Positions 44,047-53,314 of a stretch of DNA of 64,000 nt are shown here, in pieces. The translations under genes and the position numbers were made by a program. The notes beneath the pieces were generated by a model, which was given only the letters and a program-made list of their open reading frames with translations, made no database searches and was not told the origin of the DNA. This stretch comes from Bifidobacterium boum (GTDB lineage: Bacteria > Actinomycetota > Actinomycetes > Actinomycetales > Bifidobacteriaceae), in NCBI RefSeq assembly GCF_000741535.1, contig NZ_JGYQ01000006.1, positions 41,345 to 105,344 of the forward strand, in the 5' to 3' direction. Position 1 is the stretch's first letter; each line of letters starts with the position of its first letter.

Positions 44047-45309
44047 ATGACAAACATGAAGAAGATCCTGAGTGTCACCGCCGCTGCGGCGATGCTGCTC
44101 GGAGTAAGCGCCTGCGGTTCCAACAATAACAATGGTGGCACCGCAGCAAAGGGCACCCAGTCCATCAAGCTGACCGTGTGGGGCCCGTCTGAGGATCAGG
44201 CCAAGTCTGATTCCTGGCTGCCGACCATGGAGAAGCAGTTCGCCAAGGCGCACCCGGAGTACAAGATCACGTGGAAGAACGCTGTGGTCTCCGAGGGTGA
44301 TGCAGGCAAGACCGTGAAGCAGGATCCGTCCGCTGCGGCCGATGTCTACATGTTCGCGAACGACCAGCTCGGCACCCTGATCGACGCCCAGGCCATCGGC
44401 GAGGTTTCCGATGATGCCAAGGCACAGATCAAGAAGCAGGATGACGACGCCATCATCAAGTCCGTCACCGGCACCGATGGCAAGATCTACGGCGTTCCGT
44501 TCACCGGCAACACCTACTTCATGTACTACAACAAGTCCAAGTTCTCGAGCGACGACATCAAGTCCCTCGACACCATGCTCCAGAAGGGCAAGGTGTCTTA
44601 CAACCTCGGTAACTCCTGGTACCTGCCGGCCTTCTACACCGGCGCTGGTATGACCCTGTTCGGCAAGGATGCCGCCACCGCCAAGGATGGCATCAAGATG
44701 GATTCCGCTGCCGCGACCGACGTCACCAAGTACCTGGTCGACCTGGTCAAGAACCCTAACTTCGTCGTGGACAACGACGAGGGCGCTGGCCTCGCTGCTC
44801 TGCAGAACGGCACCGTGGACGCCATCTTCTCCGGCACCTGGTCCGCGTCTGATGTGAAGAAGGCTCTCGGTGACAACTACGCTGCTGCTCAGCTGCCGTC
44901 CTTCACCACCTCCGGTGGCAGCACCTACCAGATGAAGGCCTTCTACGGCTCCAAGGCCGTCGGCTACAACCCGAACTCCAAGGTTCCGCAGGCCGCCGCT
45001 GAGTTCGCCACCTACCTCGGCTCCTCCGAGGCTCAGAAGGCCCACTACACGATGCGTCAGATCGTCCCGACCGACAAGTCCCTGGCTTCGACCTACAAGA
45101 ACGATCCGGCCGCTGTCGCTCAGAACGACACCATCGCGAACACCTCCACCCTGCAGCCGACGATCGCCCAGATGGGCAACTTCTGGGATCCGTGCAAGAA
45201 CTTCGGCACCGCTATCGTCAACGGCGATGTGAATTCCGGCAACGCCCAGGCCAAGGCTCAGGCGTGGCTCGACAGCTACAAGAACATCGCCAAGGACAGC
45301 TCCAAGTGA
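44047..45309 (+). CDS. malE: maltodextrin ABC transporter solute-binding lipoprotein
   Basis: A 420-residue extracellular binding protein. Lipobox LLGVSACG gives acylation at Cys near residue 21. LTVWGPSEDQAKSDSW and GKIYGVPFTGNTYFMYYNK are typical of maltose/maltodextrin-binding proteins (cluster 1). The start at 44047 follows AGGAGG. Very strong codon bias to C/G third positions suggests high expression. It is separated from malF by a hairpin. It feeds MalF/MalG; a shared ATPase must be encoded elsewhere. Confidence 0.9.
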   Translation: MTNMKKILSVTAAAAMLLGVSACGSNNNNGGTAAKGTQSIKLTVWGPSEDQAKSDSWLPTMEKQFAKAHPEYKITWKNAVVSEGDAGKTVKQDPSAAADVYMFANDQLGTLIDAQAIGEVSDDAKAQIKKQDDDAIIKSVTGTDGKIYGVPFTGNTYFMYYNKSKFSSDDIKSLDTMLQKGKVSYNLGNSWYLPAFYTGAGMTLFGKDAATAKDGIKMDSAAATDVTKYLVDLVKNPNFVVDNDEGAGLAALQNGTVDAIFSGTWSASDVKKALGDNYAAAQLPSFTTSGGSTYQMKAFYGSKAVGYNPNSKVPQAAAEFATYLGSSEAQKAHYTMRQIVPTDKSLASTYKNDPAAVAQNDTIANTSTLQPTIAQMGNFWDPCKNFGTAIVNGDVNSGNAQAKAQAWLDSYKNIAKDSSK

Positions 45310-45345
45310 GCTGGCGCATAGCGTAAGCAAGTAGACAGTGCCTTC

Positions 45346-45382
45346 AGGCGCCCCGCCCCCGGATTCGCGGGGCGGGGCGCCT
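45346..45382 (+). promoter_or_regulatory. perfect 14-bp hairpin between malE and malF
   Basis: Arms 45346-45359 and 45369-45382 (AGGCGCCCCGCCCC and complement), 9-base loop, no T-run. In mal operons such hairpins keep binding-protein mRNA more abundant than permease mRNA. Confidence 0.7.
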
Positions 45383-45421
45383 TGCACGTAACTATCATCA
45401 ACCAATCGAAAGGTCGTCCGC

Positions 45422-46828
45422 ATGACAACTGCGACAGCCGCGACGGGACATCGGGCGCGCAAACGTAAGCGCAGCAACGCCGATGGCGTTCAACCGTCAC
45501 CATATAGCTTCTCTCTCGCGTGGAAGAACGGAGATGTCCTGACACGCCTCTCCTTGTGCATCTTCGGTCTCGGCGACCTTGCGCGTAAGCAGATCGTCAA
45601 GGGCCTGGCGTTCCTCGCCAGCGAAGTACTGCTCATCCTGTACTTGGTCGAAAAGGGCGGTACCTATCTGGGTAAGCTCCCCACGCTGGGCAGCGCCAAG
45701 CAGACCAAGGTCAAGGTCAACGGCTTCTGGGTCTACCAGGCTGGCGACAACTCCGTCGTCATCCTGCTGTACGGCGTCATGAGCGTCTTCGTCATCCTGC
45801 TGCTGATCTTGCTGGCCACGCTGTCACTGCGTAGCTCGTACAAGGCTCAGGTCGCAGTCCAAGAAGGACGCCGCCCGAACTCCATCGGGAAGGATCTGCA
45901 CTCCCTGTTCGACCAGAACGCCCACGTCGGTCTCATGTTCCTGCCGACTCTCGGCATCGTCGTCTTCACCATCCTGCCGCTGGTGTTCATGATCTCCATG
46001 GCCTTCACCAGCTATGACCAGAACCATACCGTGCTGTTCGGCTGGGTCGGTCTGAAGAACTTCGGTACCGTGCTTGGCAACGGCGGCGGCGATGTGAACG
46101 CGAAGCTGTTCTTCTCCGTGCTCGCATGGACGCTCATCTGGGCGTTCTTCGCCACCTTCCTGAACTTCTTCCTCGGCATGTTCATGGCCATGATCATCGA
46201 ACGCAAGACCGTCAAGGGCAAGGCCTTCTGGCGTGCATGCTTCTCGATGTCCATCGCCGTACCGCAGTTCGTGTCCCTGCTGGTCATGCACACCATGCTC
46301 CAGCGTGACGGCGCCATCAACCGCCTGCTGGAAAGCTGGGGCTGGATCAACGCCCCGCTGCCGTGGCTGTCCGACGCCAACTGGGCACGCGTCACGGTTA
46401 TCGTGATCAACCTGTGGGTCGGTATCCCGTACACCATCATGCAGATCACCGGTATCCTCCAGAACGTGCCGACCGAACTGTACGAAGCCGCCGAAATCGA
46501 TGGCGCCAACTGGTGGCAGCGTTTCACCAACGTCACCATGCCGTACATCTTCTTCGTGCTGACCCCGTACCTGATCACCACCTTCACGGGCAACGTGAAC
46601 AACTTCAACGTGATCTACCTGCTCACAGGCGGCGAACCGACCCCGGTCGGCTCCTCGGCAGGCAAGACCGATCTGCTTATCACCTGGCTGTACAAGCTGA
46701 CGGTCGATAAGAACAACTACAACCTGGGTGCGGTCATCGGTATCATGACGTTCATCGTCCTCGCCGTGGTCTCCCTGCTGACCTACCGCAACTCCGGTTC
46801 GTACAAGGATGAGGAGGGCTTCCGGTGA
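45422..46828 (+). CDS. malF: maltodextrin ABC transporter permease MalF
   Basis: A 468-residue inner-membrane permease. A long N-terminal extension (about 35 residues) and extra membrane segments precede the core, as in long MalF proteins. The coupling EAA motif is YEAAEIDGANWWQRFTNVTMP. The last codons overlap malG by 4 bases. It forms the channel with MalG; the ATPase is not in this cluster. Confidence 0.9.
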   Translation: MTTATAATGHRARKRKRSNADGVQPSPYSFSLAWKNGDVLTRLSLCIFGLGDLARKQIVKGLAFLASEVLLILYLVEKGGTYLGKLPTLGSAKQTKVKVNGFWVYQAGDNSVVILLYGVMSVFVILLLILLATLSLRSSYKAQVAVQEGRRPNSIGKDLHSLFDQNAHVGLMFLPTLGIVVFTILPLVFMISMAFTSYDQNHTVLFGWVGLKNFGTVLGNGGGDVNAKLFFSVLAWTLIWAFFATFLNFFLGMFMAMIIERKTVKGKAFWRACFSMSIAVPQFVSLLVMHTMLQRDGAINRLLESWGWINAPLPWLSDANWARVTVIVINLWVGIPYTIMQITGILQNVPTELYEAAEIDGANWWQRFTNVTMPYIFFVLTPYLITTFTGNVNNFNVIYLLTGGEPTPVGSSAGKTDLLITWLYKLTVDKNNYNLGAVIGIMTFIVLAVVSLLTYRNSGSYKDEEGFR

Positions 46829-47718
46829 GTAATCCGAATACTGACACCAAGGTCACCAAGAGCAAAGGCAATTCGTACAACCGCCGTATCGCCGGCGATG
46901 TCGCAGCCTACATCTTCCTGACGGTTATGGCCATCATCTGGCTCATGCCGATTGTGTGGGTGGTGCTCGAAAGCTTTAACGCGAACACGCAGCCCTACCA
47001 GAGCACGTTCTTCCCGACGAAGTACACGTTCCACAACTATGTGCAGCTGTTCACGGAAACCGACGTGATGAACTTCCCGCGCATGTTCATGAACACGCTG
47101 GTCATCGCTATCTTCGTGTGCATCATTTCGCTGTTCTTCGTGCTGTCCGTGTCCTTCTGCATGTCCCGCCTGCGTTTCCGCGGGCGTAGGACCTTCATGA
47201 ACATCGCCCTGATCCTGGGCATGTTCCCGTCCATCATGGCTGTCGTCGCGATCTACTTCATCCTCAAGGCCTTCGGTCTGACGGAGGGCGCGTTCGTGAT
47301 CATCGCCCTGATCCTGGTCTACTCGGCAGGCTCAGGCGCCGGCTTCTACGTCATGAAGGGCTACATGGACACCATCCCAATGTCGCTTGATGAGGCTGCT
47401 TATCTGGACGGCTGCACCAAGTGGCAGGTGTTCACCAAGATCATCATCCCGATCTGCAAGCCTATGATCGTGTATCAGGCGATTATCGGCTTCCTGACCC
47501 CGTGGCTCGACTTCGTCATGGCGAAGGCCATCGCCCGTACTCAGGACAACTACACGGTTGCTCTGGGTCTGTGGCAGATGTTGCAGAAGGAATACATCAA
47601 TCAGTGGTATGCCCGCTTCGCCGCTGGCGCAGTGTGCGTTTCCATCCCGATTGCGATTCTGTTCATCGTCATGCAGCGCTTCTATCAGGAGTCCATGTCG
47701 GGCGCAGTCAAGGGCTGA
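46825..47718 (+). CDS. malG: maltodextrin ABC transporter permease MalG
   Basis: A 297-residue permease, GTG start at 46825 overlapping the malF stop (GTGA). EAA loop SLDEAAYLDGCTKWQVFTKI. Ends with the usual MalG tail SMSGAVKG. Partner of MalF. Operon end is marked by the terminator at 47740-47780. Confidence 0.92.
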   Translation: MSNPNTDTKVTKSKGNSYNRRIAGDVAAYIFLTVMAIIWLMPIVWVVLESFNANTQPYQSTFFPTKYTFHNYVQLFTETDVMNFPRMFMNTLVIAIFVCIISLFFVLSVSFCMSRLRFRGRRTFMNIALILGMFPSIMAVVAIYFILKAFGLTEGAFVIIALILVYSAGSGAGFYVMKGYMDTIPMSLDEAAYLDGCTKWQVFTKIIIPICKPMIVYQAIIGFLTPWLDFVMAKAIARTQDNYTVALGLWQMLQKEYINQWYARFAAGAVCVSIPIAILFIVMQRFYQESMSGAVKG

Positions 47719-47739
47719 GTTCTGATCCTCTCCAACAAG

Positions 47740-47780
47740 GGCGGACCCGAGGCACGCCATGCTTTCGGGTCCGCCTTTTT
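47740..47780 (+). terminator. rho-independent terminator of malEFG
   Basis: 11-bp stem GGCGGACCCGA/TCGGGTCCGCC (47740-47750 and 47765-47775) followed by five T residues. Confidence 0.9.
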
Positions 47781-47879
47781 GTGTCATCATCGTTTCCACG
47801 TTCACTATCGATCTTCCACATACACGACCTTGGCCGCAACGCGAGGCGGTTTCAGCTTGCGGCCGCCCAAAGGAGCATC

Positions 47880-49856
47880 ATGTCCCACATCGCTACCCCA
47901 TGGCCGGTGTATTCCGGCCCATTGGGAGTCCAGCTGCTTGAACACGGCACCGTATTCACCGTATGGGCGCCTTCAGCGACATCAGTCAAGCTGAGGTTGT
48001 TCACCAGCAGTATCGAACGGGAATCCGCCTATACCATCGTCGACTTGACACGCATCGAAGACGGTGCGTGGCGGTATGCCAGCACTGAGCGGCTCACCGG
48101 CACCTATTACGACTATCTGTTGTCCTTCCCGATCAGCCAGGTCGCCACCCCACCGAATGACGCCGTTATCAGTACGGCTGACGGCACGGTGACCATCCGC
48201 ACCGCCGACCCGTGGGCGAAAGCGAGCGGCGTCAACGGCGAACGCAGCATGGTTGTTGATCTCGCTGCGACGGACCCGCAGGGTTGGGATGGCGACCAGG
48301 CGCCTCAGGTGCCGGCGTCGCAGACGGTGATTTGGGAAACCCATGTCGGTGATTTCAGCAATGATCCGCATGGCGGTTTCCCGCAGGAGCATCGCGGCAA
48401 GTTCCTCGCGTTTACGGATGCGCATACGACGCTTGACTGTCAGCCCGGCGGGTTCCCCACCGGTATCGCGTATCTGCGTCATCTGGGTGTCACCCACGTG
48501 CAAATCATGCCGTTCTACGATTATGGGTCGGTCAATGAGGCGACCGGCACGCCGTATAACTGGGGGTATGATCCGGTCGCGTACGACGTACCGGAAGGCT
48601 CGTACAGTACGGACCCGTATGATGGCGCGGTGCGCATACGCGAGTGCAAGGCGATGATTGCCGCATTGCATCGGGCGGGTATCCGGGTGATTATGGATGT
48701 CGTCTATAACCACATGTACGAGAACGACAATGAATTCGAGCGCATGGTGCCAGGGTATTTCTGCCGTCGTGACGACAAGGGTGACTTTGCGAACGGTTCG
48801 GGATGCGGCAATGATATGGCCAGTGAGCGTCCGATGTTCAGCCGGTTCATTGTTGAATCGCTGGTGTACTGGGCTAGCGAGTATCACGTGGATGGGTTCC
48901 GCTTCGATCTGATGGGCTTGCTGGACACGCAGACGCTGAACCGGGCGCGTGCCGAGCTTGACCGCCTGCCGGACGGCAAGTCGATTCTCATGTATGGCGA
49001 ACCATGGTCGGCCGATACGACTGCCGCCGAACCGTCGTTCACGCTTGCGGACAAGAAGGGCCGTAAACTGTTGGACGCGCGAATCGGCTGGTTCTGTGAC
49101 GAAAGCCGTGATTCCATCAAGGGCAATGTCATGCTTGAACGTGATCCTGGGTATGTGAATGGTTCGTCCGATGCGTTTGCCGCGCAAGTCCGACATGCGC
49201 TCAATGGGTGGCGTGGCACTGAAGCCCAAGGCAAGCAAGTCGGGCAGATCGTGCAGTATGTGTCAGCTCATGATGATTTGACGTTGTGGGACAAACTGTG
49301 CTTGACGATGCGCGACGATCCCGCCCATGCGGATTACGACGCGACCGGCGATGTGCAGGATATCCTCGCGGCCAATGCCATTGCCGCCGGACTGGTACTC
49401 ACATCGGCCGGCTTGCCGTTTATGCTTTCCGGCGAGGAGTTCACTCGCACGAAGTACGGCTGCGATAATTCCTTCGATCGTAGTGCGCAGTTGAATTGGC
49501 TTGATTGGCGGCGGGCTTCGAGGTTGACGGCGCTTATTGAGTGGTATCGTACACTGATTGCAATCAGGAAGACACGTCCTGCGTTCTATGACGGGGTGCG
49601 CAGGACGCTTGACGCTCCGGATGGGATTATCGCGGCGTTGGTTGGCGAGCATCTGGCGGTGTGTGCGAATCCGACGTCGAGCAGTGTGACGGTTGCGCTT
49701 CCCGCTGATGTCCCCGTGCAGCAGTCTACGTGGTCGGTGTTGGCTGATTCCACTGATGCCGCGGATCCTTCCGGCAGTGTTGGTGCCAGTATCAGTGGGG
49801 GTTCGCTGCATATGCCTGCACGTGCTTTTGTAATCTGTGAGCGGAGCGCACAGTAA
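47880..49856 (+). CDS. pulA: type I pullulanase (GH13 debranching enzyme)
   Basis: A 658-residue GH13 subfamily 14 enzyme. An N-terminal CBM48-like domain (GTVFTVWAPSATSVKL) is followed by the barrel: type I pullulanase signature YNWGYDP, DVVYNHMYEND, GFRFDLMGLLD, GEPWSAD and SAHDD. It hydrolyses alpha-1,6 links in glycogen-type oligosaccharides inside the cell (no signal peptide). The start at 47880 follows AAAGGAG. Located between malG and malQ, it debranches imported oligosaccharides for MalQ and glucosidase. Confidence 0.93.
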   Translation: MSHIATPWPVYSGPLGVQLLEHGTVFTVWAPSATSVKLRLFTSSIERESAYTIVDLTRIEDGAWRYASTERLTGTYYDYLLSFPISQVATPPNDAVISTADGTVTIRTADPWAKASGVNGERSMVVDLAATDPQGWDGDQAPQVPASQTVIWETHVGDFSNDPHGGFPQEHRGKFLAFTDAHTTLDCQPGGFPTGIAYLRHLGVTHVQIMPFYDYGSVNEATGTPYNWGYDPVAYDVPEGSYSTDPYDGAVRIRECKAMIAALHRAGIRVIMDVVYNHMYENDNEFERMVPGYFCRRDDKGDFANGSGCGNDMASERPMFSRFIVESLVYWASEYHVDGFRFDLMGLLDTQTLNRARAELDRLPDGKSILMYGEPWSADTTAAEPSFTLADKKGRKLLDARIGWFCDESRDSIKGNVMLERDPGYVNGSSDAFAAQVRHALNGWRGTEAQGKQVGQIVQYVSAHDDLTLWDKLCLTMRDDPAHADYDATGDVQDILAANAIAAGLVLTSAGLPFMLSGEEFTRTKYGCDNSFDRSAQLNWLDWRRASRLTALIEWYRTLIAIRKTRPAFYDGVRRTLDAPDGIIAALVGEHLAVCANPTSSSVTVALPADVPVQQSTWSVLADSTDAADPSGSVGASISGGSLHMPARAFVICERSAQ

Positions 49857-49863
49857 TGCACAC

Positions 49864-49920
49864 TGATGCTGTCAGGGGCGTGCCGGCACACCTTCGGCCG
49901 GCACGCCCCTGACAGCATCA
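49864..49920 (+). terminator. 24-bp perfect hairpin after pulA
   Basis: Arms 49864-49887 and 49897-49920 are exactly complementary with a 9-base loop. There is no T-run after it. Strong transcription stop or mRNA end cap before malQ. Confidence 0.8.
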
Positions 49921-49927
49921 TCCGATA

Positions 49928-50047
49928 TTGCAAACGATGGTAAGAATGTAGGAATCCAACTCTGAAGAAATCCGTGATTTTCAGGAATTTGCCTACGAAT
50001 CGCAACGCTGCGAAGAAATTGCAAACGATTTCAATACGCGATAGACT
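49928..50047 (+). promoter_or_regulatory. malQ promoter with two LacI-type operators
   Basis: TTGCAAACGATGGTA (49928-49942) and TTGCAAACGATTTCA (50019-50033). The second contributes the -35 TTGCAA (50019-50024), 17-base spacer, -10 TAGACT (50042-50047). Confidence 0.75.
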
Positions 50048-50140
50048 GTCAGTATCCAAGGACGATAGTACCCCAATGATGGCGGCGCTGTCGCCGGGAA
50101 CCCGTGCATTGCACACCCCAAGAGAGCAAAGGAGCGCATT

Positions 50141-52357
50141 ATGACCGATCAGCAGGCATCGTCGCCATCCAGCCAAGACGCCCGTCCGCAGGAGGAAAGC
50201 CCCGAGCGGCTCGCCAGACCGCTGATTCAACTCGCCAAACTCAACGGTATTTCAACCTCATACATCGACCAGTTGGGCACATACGTGGAAATCCGTGACG
50301 AAGTCCTGGTCAGCGTGCTGGCGGCACTCGGCGTGGACGCTTCCAGTGACGATGCCATCGAGACCGCTCTCCAGCACATGCGCCGCATCGCATGCGACCA
50401 GCTGGTCCCGCCGACCATCGTCGTGTTCAACGGAACCCCCTCGCGCGTCGCCATCCATGCCCACACCGAGCGCCCGGAACTGTCCTTGACATGTGAAGAC
50501 GGCAGCAGCTATCCGGGCGATCTTGCCGGATCGCTATGCAAAGACGCGGATGCCGACCCGACTATCCCGTATGCGTACACGCTGACCATGCCCGACGATC
50601 TTCCGGTCGGTTATCACACGTTGCGCGTGACCGACGGCGAGCAGACCGCCGAGGCGACTGTGTTGTGCGCCCCTGCGAGGATTCCCGTCCCCGAGCCTGT
50701 CGCCGAGCGGCACCGCTGGGGTTGGATGACCCAGCTGTATTCTGTGCGCTCAACAGCGTCCTGGGGTGTCGGCGACTACGGTGATCTCAAAGAACTGCTT
50801 CATGATGCCGGGGAGCATGGCGCTGATTTCATGCTGATCAACCCGATTCACGCGGGCACGCCGATTCCGCCGATTGAACCTTCCCCGTATCTGCCGGAGT
50901 CACGCCGCTTCCTGAATGTCACGTATATCCGCCCCCAGCAGATCACAGAGTACGGCGAGCTGACTGCGGACGACCGGGCACAGGTCGATGCGCTGCATGA
51001 CAGCGTCGCCGCCGCCAACGACGATCCGAATCCGCTTGACCTCAACGCCTCTTGGACAGCCAAACGCAAGGCGCTGTGGACGATTTACCATCAGCCGCGC
51101 AATGCGGAACGTCAAGCGGCTTTCGATGCGTTTGTCAAAGCGGCCGGCCCTGATTTGGATGCCTTCGCCGCATGGTGCGTAGCGTTTGAGGTGTGGGGTG
51201 CGCCGTGGGAAACGGATCGGAACCCGTGGTTCACCACACTGGACCGCAACTCCCCCGAAGTCGCCGAACTGGTACGCGATAACCGCGACCTCTTCGATTT
51301 CCAGCGTTGGCTGCAGTGGATTGCCGACGAACAGGTCGCCCAGGCACAGGATGCCGCAAAGGAAGCGGGTATGGCGCTCGGCCTCATGCAGGATATGGCC
51401 GTCGGCGTCCACGCTTACGGTGTCGACGCATGGTGGAATCCGGAGCGGTTCGCCGTCGGCAGTGTGACCGTCGGATGCCCGCCGGACTTCTACAACCAGC
51501 AGGGCCAGGATTGGGGGCAGCCGCCGTTCAATCCGCGCTATCTGGAACGCACCGGGTATCGTGTCTACCGTGAGATGGTGCATAACGTGTTCGCCCATGC
51601 CGGAGCCGTACGTATCGACCATGTGCTCGGCCTGTTCCGCCTGTGGTGGATTCCGAAGGGTGAGGGCGCGAAGGGCGGCGCGTATGTTACATACAACTAT
51701 CGTGCGATGCTTGCCGTGCTGTCGATCGAAGCGAGCCGGGCAGGCGGCATGGTGATCGGCGAAGACCTCGGCACCGTACCCGCATACGTATCGCAGGTGC
51801 TTGCCGACCATGGCGTGCTCGGCACAGTGGTCGAATGGTTCTCGCGCGTCAACAACTCCCCGAACGCCGGCGATCCGTACGCCGAGCCGGAAACCTATCG
51901 CAAGTACGCGTTGGCATCCGTCACCACACATGATTTGCCACCGACCGCAGGATACCTGGAGTTCGAGCATGTCAAGCTGCGTGAGCAGCTGCATCTGCTC
52001 AGCGAACCTGTCGAGGAATTCCAGAAGGCTGCGAGCGCCGAACGTGACGCCATGCTCAAACTGTTGGTTGACGGCGGGTGGCTTGATGCTTCCGCCGCAC
52101 AGGATGTGCCGGCACATGAGCAGGAGATCGTCGAGGCGATGCACCGCATGCTGCTCAAGTCCCCGTCGCTGCTGCTCCAGGCGGCGCTGGTGGACGGTAC
52201 CGGTGAGCATCATACGCAGAATCAGCCGGGGACGAGCACAGAATATTGCAACTGGCGTGTGCCGCTGCATGATACCGATGATCATCTCGTCCACACTGAT
52301 GAGGTGTTCAAGAACCCGCGCGTGCTGTCCTTGGCTCGTGTGATGTGCGGCGAATGA
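50141..52357 (+). CDS. malQ: 4-alpha-glucanotransferase (amylomaltase)
   Basis: A 738-residue GH77 enzyme with an N-terminal extension (about 180 residues, beta-rich) before the barrel, as in actinobacterial MalQ. GVWGVGDYGDL-like SWGVGDYGDLKELL, VRIDHVLGLFRLWWIP (nucleophile Asp), GEDLGTVPA (acid/base Glu) and TTHDLPPTAGYL are the GH77 regions. It disproportionates maltodextrins, releasing glucose and longer chains. It has its own promoter behind the pulA terminator. Confidence 0.94.
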   Translation: MTDQQASSPSSQDARPQEESPERLARPLIQLAKLNGISTSYIDQLGTYVEIRDEVLVSVLAALGVDASSDDAIETALQHMRRIACDQLVPPTIVVFNGTPSRVAIHAHTERPELSLTCEDGSSYPGDLAGSLCKDADADPTIPYAYTLTMPDDLPVGYHTLRVTDGEQTAEATVLCAPARIPVPEPVAERHRWGWMTQLYSVRSTASWGVGDYGDLKELLHDAGEHGADFMLINPIHAGTPIPPIEPSPYLPESRRFLNVTYIRPQQITEYGELTADDRAQVDALHDSVAAANDDPNPLDLNASWTAKRKALWTIYHQPRNAERQAAFDAFVKAAGPDLDAFAAWCVAFEVWGAPWETDRNPWFTTLDRNSPEVAELVRDNRDLFDFQRWLQWIADEQVAQAQDAAKEAGMALGLMQDMAVGVHAYGVDAWWNPERFAVGSVTVGCPPDFYNQQGQDWGQPPFNPRYLERTGYRVYREMVHNVFAHAGAVRIDHVLGLFRLWWIPKGEGAKGGAYVTYNYRAMLAVLSIEASRAGGMVIGEDLGTVPAYVSQVLADHGVLGTVVEWFSRVNNSPNAGDPYAEPETYRKYALASVTTHDLPPTAGYLEFEHVKLREQLHLLSEPVEEFQKAASAERDAMLKLLVDGGWLDASAAQDVPAHEQEIVEAMHRMLLKSPSLLLQAALVDGTGEHHTQNQPGTSTEYCNWRVPLHDTDDHLVHTDEVFKNPRVLSLARVMCGE

Positions 52358-52391
52358 TGGCTTGACACGCCGCTGCGGCGCCGATAACGAT

Positions 52392-52432
52392 ATGGCCGCC
52401 TGTTCCTCTGTCTGTGGGGAGCGGGCGGCCAT
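52392..52432. terminator. convergent hairpin between malQ and DUF624 gene
   Basis: 9-bp stem ATGGCCGCC/GGCGGCCAT, 23-base loop. Confidence 0.5.
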
Positions 52433-52481
52433 CGTCATGTCGGGAGCGCCGTGTGCGGTGCGCCCGCGCCAAACGCGGATG

Positions 52482-53150
52482 TCAGGCGTCCTGTACGGCT
52501 TTCCTGCCGCCGTTGAGCCAATCCGCGTCATCATGGCCGCCGTCTTCCACAGTTTTGGTATAGGGGGCGAATACGCGCTCCAGCAACGGGATGTGCAGCA
52601 TCACGCACGTGCCATACCCCATGAGCAGCAGCAGGAACAAGCCTTGCGGCATGTAGCGCCAGCAGGCGACGATCAGGGCGATATACACCGCGTCAATGGC
52701 GGTCAACGCCAGCGTGACCCCGATATGCGAGATGCCGAATATGAACGCGTTGCCCAGCGTCCGGCCGAAACTGTTCTCGAACCTCGCTTGGAGGGCCCAC
52801 ACCCATTCGAAACCGATGATCCACAGGATGGTGAGCGCGAATTTGGGGATGAGCAGCGGCGTGATTTGCAGGAATATCCATGATGCTACGACTCCCGCCC
52901 CGATCGGGCAGAACAGCAGCCACATCAGCGTGGCTTTCGGGAAGTTGTTGGCGAACGCCCGGAAATAGTTGGAGGTCACCCGGCCTTCACCCAAGATGGA
53001 GCGGCGGGAAGCGTCGTGTCCTGCGGCGAGCGCCGCGCCGACGGTGATCACGGGGATGGAGGTCACGAGCATGAGGATGTTGATCCAAATGGCGTCGATG
53101 AGGTTGCTCAACCCGCGCATGAACGGGGAATCCGGTGACAGGAAATGCAT
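52482..53150 (-). CDS. DUF624 (YesL-like) membrane protein
   Basis: A 222-residue protein with five or six membrane segments of the YesL/DUF624 group (MRGLSNLIDAIWINILMLVTSIPVITVGAA start, split over signal segments; SILGEG and FENSFGRTLGNA later). Such genes commonly stand beside sugar ABC transporters of the CUT1 class, as here, but their role is unsolved. The start at 53150 follows AGGAGC. The gap to the permeases holds a 19-bp hairpin. Confidence 0.8.
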   Translation of the reverse strand: MHFLSPDSPFMRGLSNLIDAIWINILMLVTSIPVITVGAALAAGHDASRRSILGEGRVTSNYFRAFANNFPKATLMWLLFCPIGAGVVASWIFLQITPLLIPKFALTILWIIGFEWVWALQARFENSFGRTLGNAFIFGISHIGVTLALTAIDAVYIALIVACWRYMPQGLFLLLLMGYGTCVMLHIPLLERVFAPYTKTVEDGGHDDADWLNGGRKAVQDA

Positions 53151-53248
53151 GACAGCTCCTTTGGTTGGCGGGGTTCCCATTCATCCTAGCAATCGTTGGC
53201 ATCTTCCGCCGGCGTTGCGAGGCGCGGAAAGCTATGGTGCGCGCAATA

Positions 53249-53292
53249 ACGACGAGGGCGGGCCGGTCGTGAAACCGGTCCGCCCTCGTCGT
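53249..53292 (-). promoter_or_regulatory. 19-bp hairpin between permease and DUF624 genes
   Basis: Arms 53249-53267 and 53274-53292 are complementary except one G-U-compatible position; 6-base loop. Likely terminator or attenuator of the permease operon. Confidence 0.7.
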
Positions 53293-53314
53293 TTAGGAGT
53301 TCAGAGGAAGAATA

